In this document: in pieces, positions 62,896-64,000 of the stretch
Layout: every line of letters begins with the position of its first letter
Numbering within the stretch: position 1 is the stretch's first letter
Source: Desulfovibrio piger
GTDB taxonomy: Bacteria; Desulfobacterota; Desulfovibrionia; Desulfovibrionales; Desulfovibrionaceae
DNA: 64,000 nt
Direction of reading: 5' to 3'
Assembly: GCF_900116045.1 (NCBI RefSeq)
Contig: NZ_LT630450.1
Span: forward strand, 2,070,501 to 2,134,500
Notes under the pieces: model-generated
The model's input: only the letters and a program-made list of their open reading frames with translations
What the model was told of the DNA's origin: nothing
Databases searched by the model: none
Position numbers and translations under genes: made by a program

Positions 62896-63777
62896 TTACC
62901 CGTTCAGCGCTTCTGCGCCGCCGACGATGTCGATGAGTTCGCTGGTGATGGAAGCCTGCCGCGTCTTGTTGTAGAGCAGGGTCAACGTATTGATCATCTC
63001 GTTACAGTTACGCGTCGCGTTGTCCATGGCGGCCATACGCGCAGCGTGTTCACTGGCAGACGTATCCAGCATTCCCCGGTAGACCTGAACCTTGACGTAG
63101 CGGGGGAGCAGCTCGGCCAGAAGGGCTTCTTCCTGCGGTTCGTAAACGTACTCGCAGTGGGCTTCTTCCTGGCCCTCTTCCGCCTCCGCCTCAGGGGCAG
63201 CCAGGGGCAGCAGGCTCAGTGTGCGCGGGGGCTGATGCCCCATGGACACAAACTCGCCGTACACCATCCAGACTTCATCAAAAGCAAAGGTTTCGTAGCC
63301 GTGAATGACTTCCTGCGCGATGGAGCTGGCCAGCGAAAAGTCCAGGCTGCCCATACGGTCGCCATAGGCGACCATGATGTCGTAGCCGGCCTTGCGCACA
63401 GCGTCGCGTCCCTTGCGGCCCATGCAGGCGAAGGAGACCTTCATGCCGGCAGTGGTTTTTTCAGCAGCGAGCTTCAGGGCCGTGGTGATGATGTTGCCGT
63501 TGAAGCTGCCGCACAGGCCGCGGTCGGACGTGACCAGCACGATGGCGCAGTTTTTCTTTTCCTCATGCTCGGCCAGCAGCGGATGGGCAGTGCCCTCCAC
63601 CTTGCGGGCAAGCTCGGCCAGGACCTGGCGGTACTTGCCGGCATACGGCCGGAAGCGTTCGATGCGGGCCTGCGCGCCGCGCAGTTTCGCCGAGGCCACC
63701 ATGTTCATGGCCTTGGTGATCTGCTTGGTCTTGCCGACCCCCACGATTTTCATTTTTACGTCTTTGAGTGAAGGCAT
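62896..63777 (-). CDS. atpG: ATP synthase gamma subunit
   Basis: The 293-residue gamma subunit is the central stalk of F1. The N-terminal MPSLKDVKMKIVGVGKTKQITKAM and the C-terminal RNCNEMINTLTLLYNKTRQASITSEL are family hallmarks. An acidic insertion (EAEAEEGQEEAH, about residues 198-209) is a variable segment in the family. It lies between atpA and atpD. Confidence 0.96.
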   Translation of the reverse strand: MPSLKDVKMKIVGVGKTKQITKAMNMVASAKLRGAQARIERFRPYAGKYRQVLAELARKVEGTAHPLLAEHEEKKNCAIVLVTSDRGLCGSFNGNIITTALKLAAEKTTAGMKVSFACMGRKGRDAVRKAGYDIMVAYGDRMGSLDFSLASSIAQEVIHGYETFAFDEVWMVYGEFVSMGHQPPRTLSLLPLAAPEAEAEEGQEEAHCEYVYEPQEEALLAELLPRYVKVQVYRGMLDTSASEHAARMAAMDNATRNCNEMINTLTLLYNKTRQASITSELIDIVGGAEALNG

Positions 63778-63794
63778 ATGGGTATCCCCCGGCG

Positions 63795-64000
63795 TTAAGC
63801 CTGGTAGCCCTGCTTGAAGGCGTCAATCGCCTCGTTCAGCGCCTTTTCCACAGCTTCATCAATGACTTTCTTATCCTTGATGGCGTCCAGCACGTCCTTG
63901 CGGGTATCGCGCATGAAGGCCAGCATTTCACTTTCAAAGCGACGGATCTGATCCACCGGCACATCGTCCATGAAGCCGCGGGTGGCGGCGTAGATGGAAG
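63795..64000 (-). CDS. atpA: ATP synthase alpha subunit, C-terminal end
   Basis: The last 67 residues are in the window (ATRGFMDDVPVDQIRRFE to FKQGYQA, stop TAA at 63795-63797). It lies 17 bases before atpG and is cut by the window end. The C-terminal helices match the alpha subunit family. Confidence 0.92.
   Translation of the reverse strand, partial: SIYAATRGFMDDVPVDQIRRFESEMLAFMRDTRKDVLDAIKDKKVIDEAVEKALNEAIDAFKQGYQA

Overview
The window looks like a GC-rich chromosome segment of a sulfate-reducing bacterium of the Desulfovibrio group. The main evidence is dsrA-dsrB-dsrD (dissimilatory sulfite reductase and its partner), a decahaem cytochrome c placed directly before an rnfCDGEAB-apbE operon, a SahR-type regulator beside ahcY, and many conserved Desulfovibrio-type hypothetical proteins. 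No phage, insertion sequence, CRISPR array or rRNA was recognised. Because of the high GC content, very long open frames lie antisense to many genes; they are treated as shadows.

Layout. 1-5400: the 3'-truncated end of a GAF/AAA+ regulator whose sigma54-contact loop and Walker B glutamate are missing, then the dsrABD operon. 5.4-7.3 kb: two unknown genes and an RlpA-like lipoprotein. 7.7-16.1 kb: a fusion of an endonuclease Q-like PHP domain to a UvrD helicase, a TrmN6-like methyltransferase with an odd insertion, a U32 protein and a nucleotide-sugar epimerase. 16.2-25 kb: a membrane protein, a divergent HxlR/monooxygenase-like pair, sahR-ahcY, a DciA-like protein with a very long disordered N-terminus, tRNA-Ser and HU. 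25-36 kb: murI, a TauE-type transporter, hisH-hisF-larE, an M50-trpS-ruvX-mltG operon, small proteins, a multi-pass membrane protein and rnhA. 36.4-38.9 kb: a small basic protein, an FmdB-type zinc ribbon, purB and pyrE. 39-41.3 kb: a divergent glycosyltransferase/membrane-protein pair, then AT-rich intergenic DNA. 41.8-50.3 kb: an alanine/sodium symporter and the cytochrome-Rnf-ApbE operon. 50.7-64 kb: OsmC, malic enzyme, panD, a giant FAD/Fe-S oxidoreductase, a membrane protein, lepA and the ATP synthase genes atpC-D-G and the end of atpA.

How the genes fit together: DsrABD is the terminal step of sulfate respiration; the cytochrome-Rnf complex, malic enzyme, the FAD/Fe-S oxidoreductase and F-type ATP synthase form the energy-conserving part. 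SahR-AhcY handles S-adenosylhomocysteine; PurB/PyrE, HisHF and PanD are biosynthetic.

The most unusual signal not explained by genes is a dispersed, structured DNA/RNA element. Three good copies (12799-12917, 29970-30089, 53685-53807) and one degenerate copy (about 29731-29793, inverted) share a conserved core of three hairpins closed by a long stem. The stem sequence differs from copy to copy but stays paired. Each good copy begins 22-31 bases after the stop codon of a minus-strand gene.
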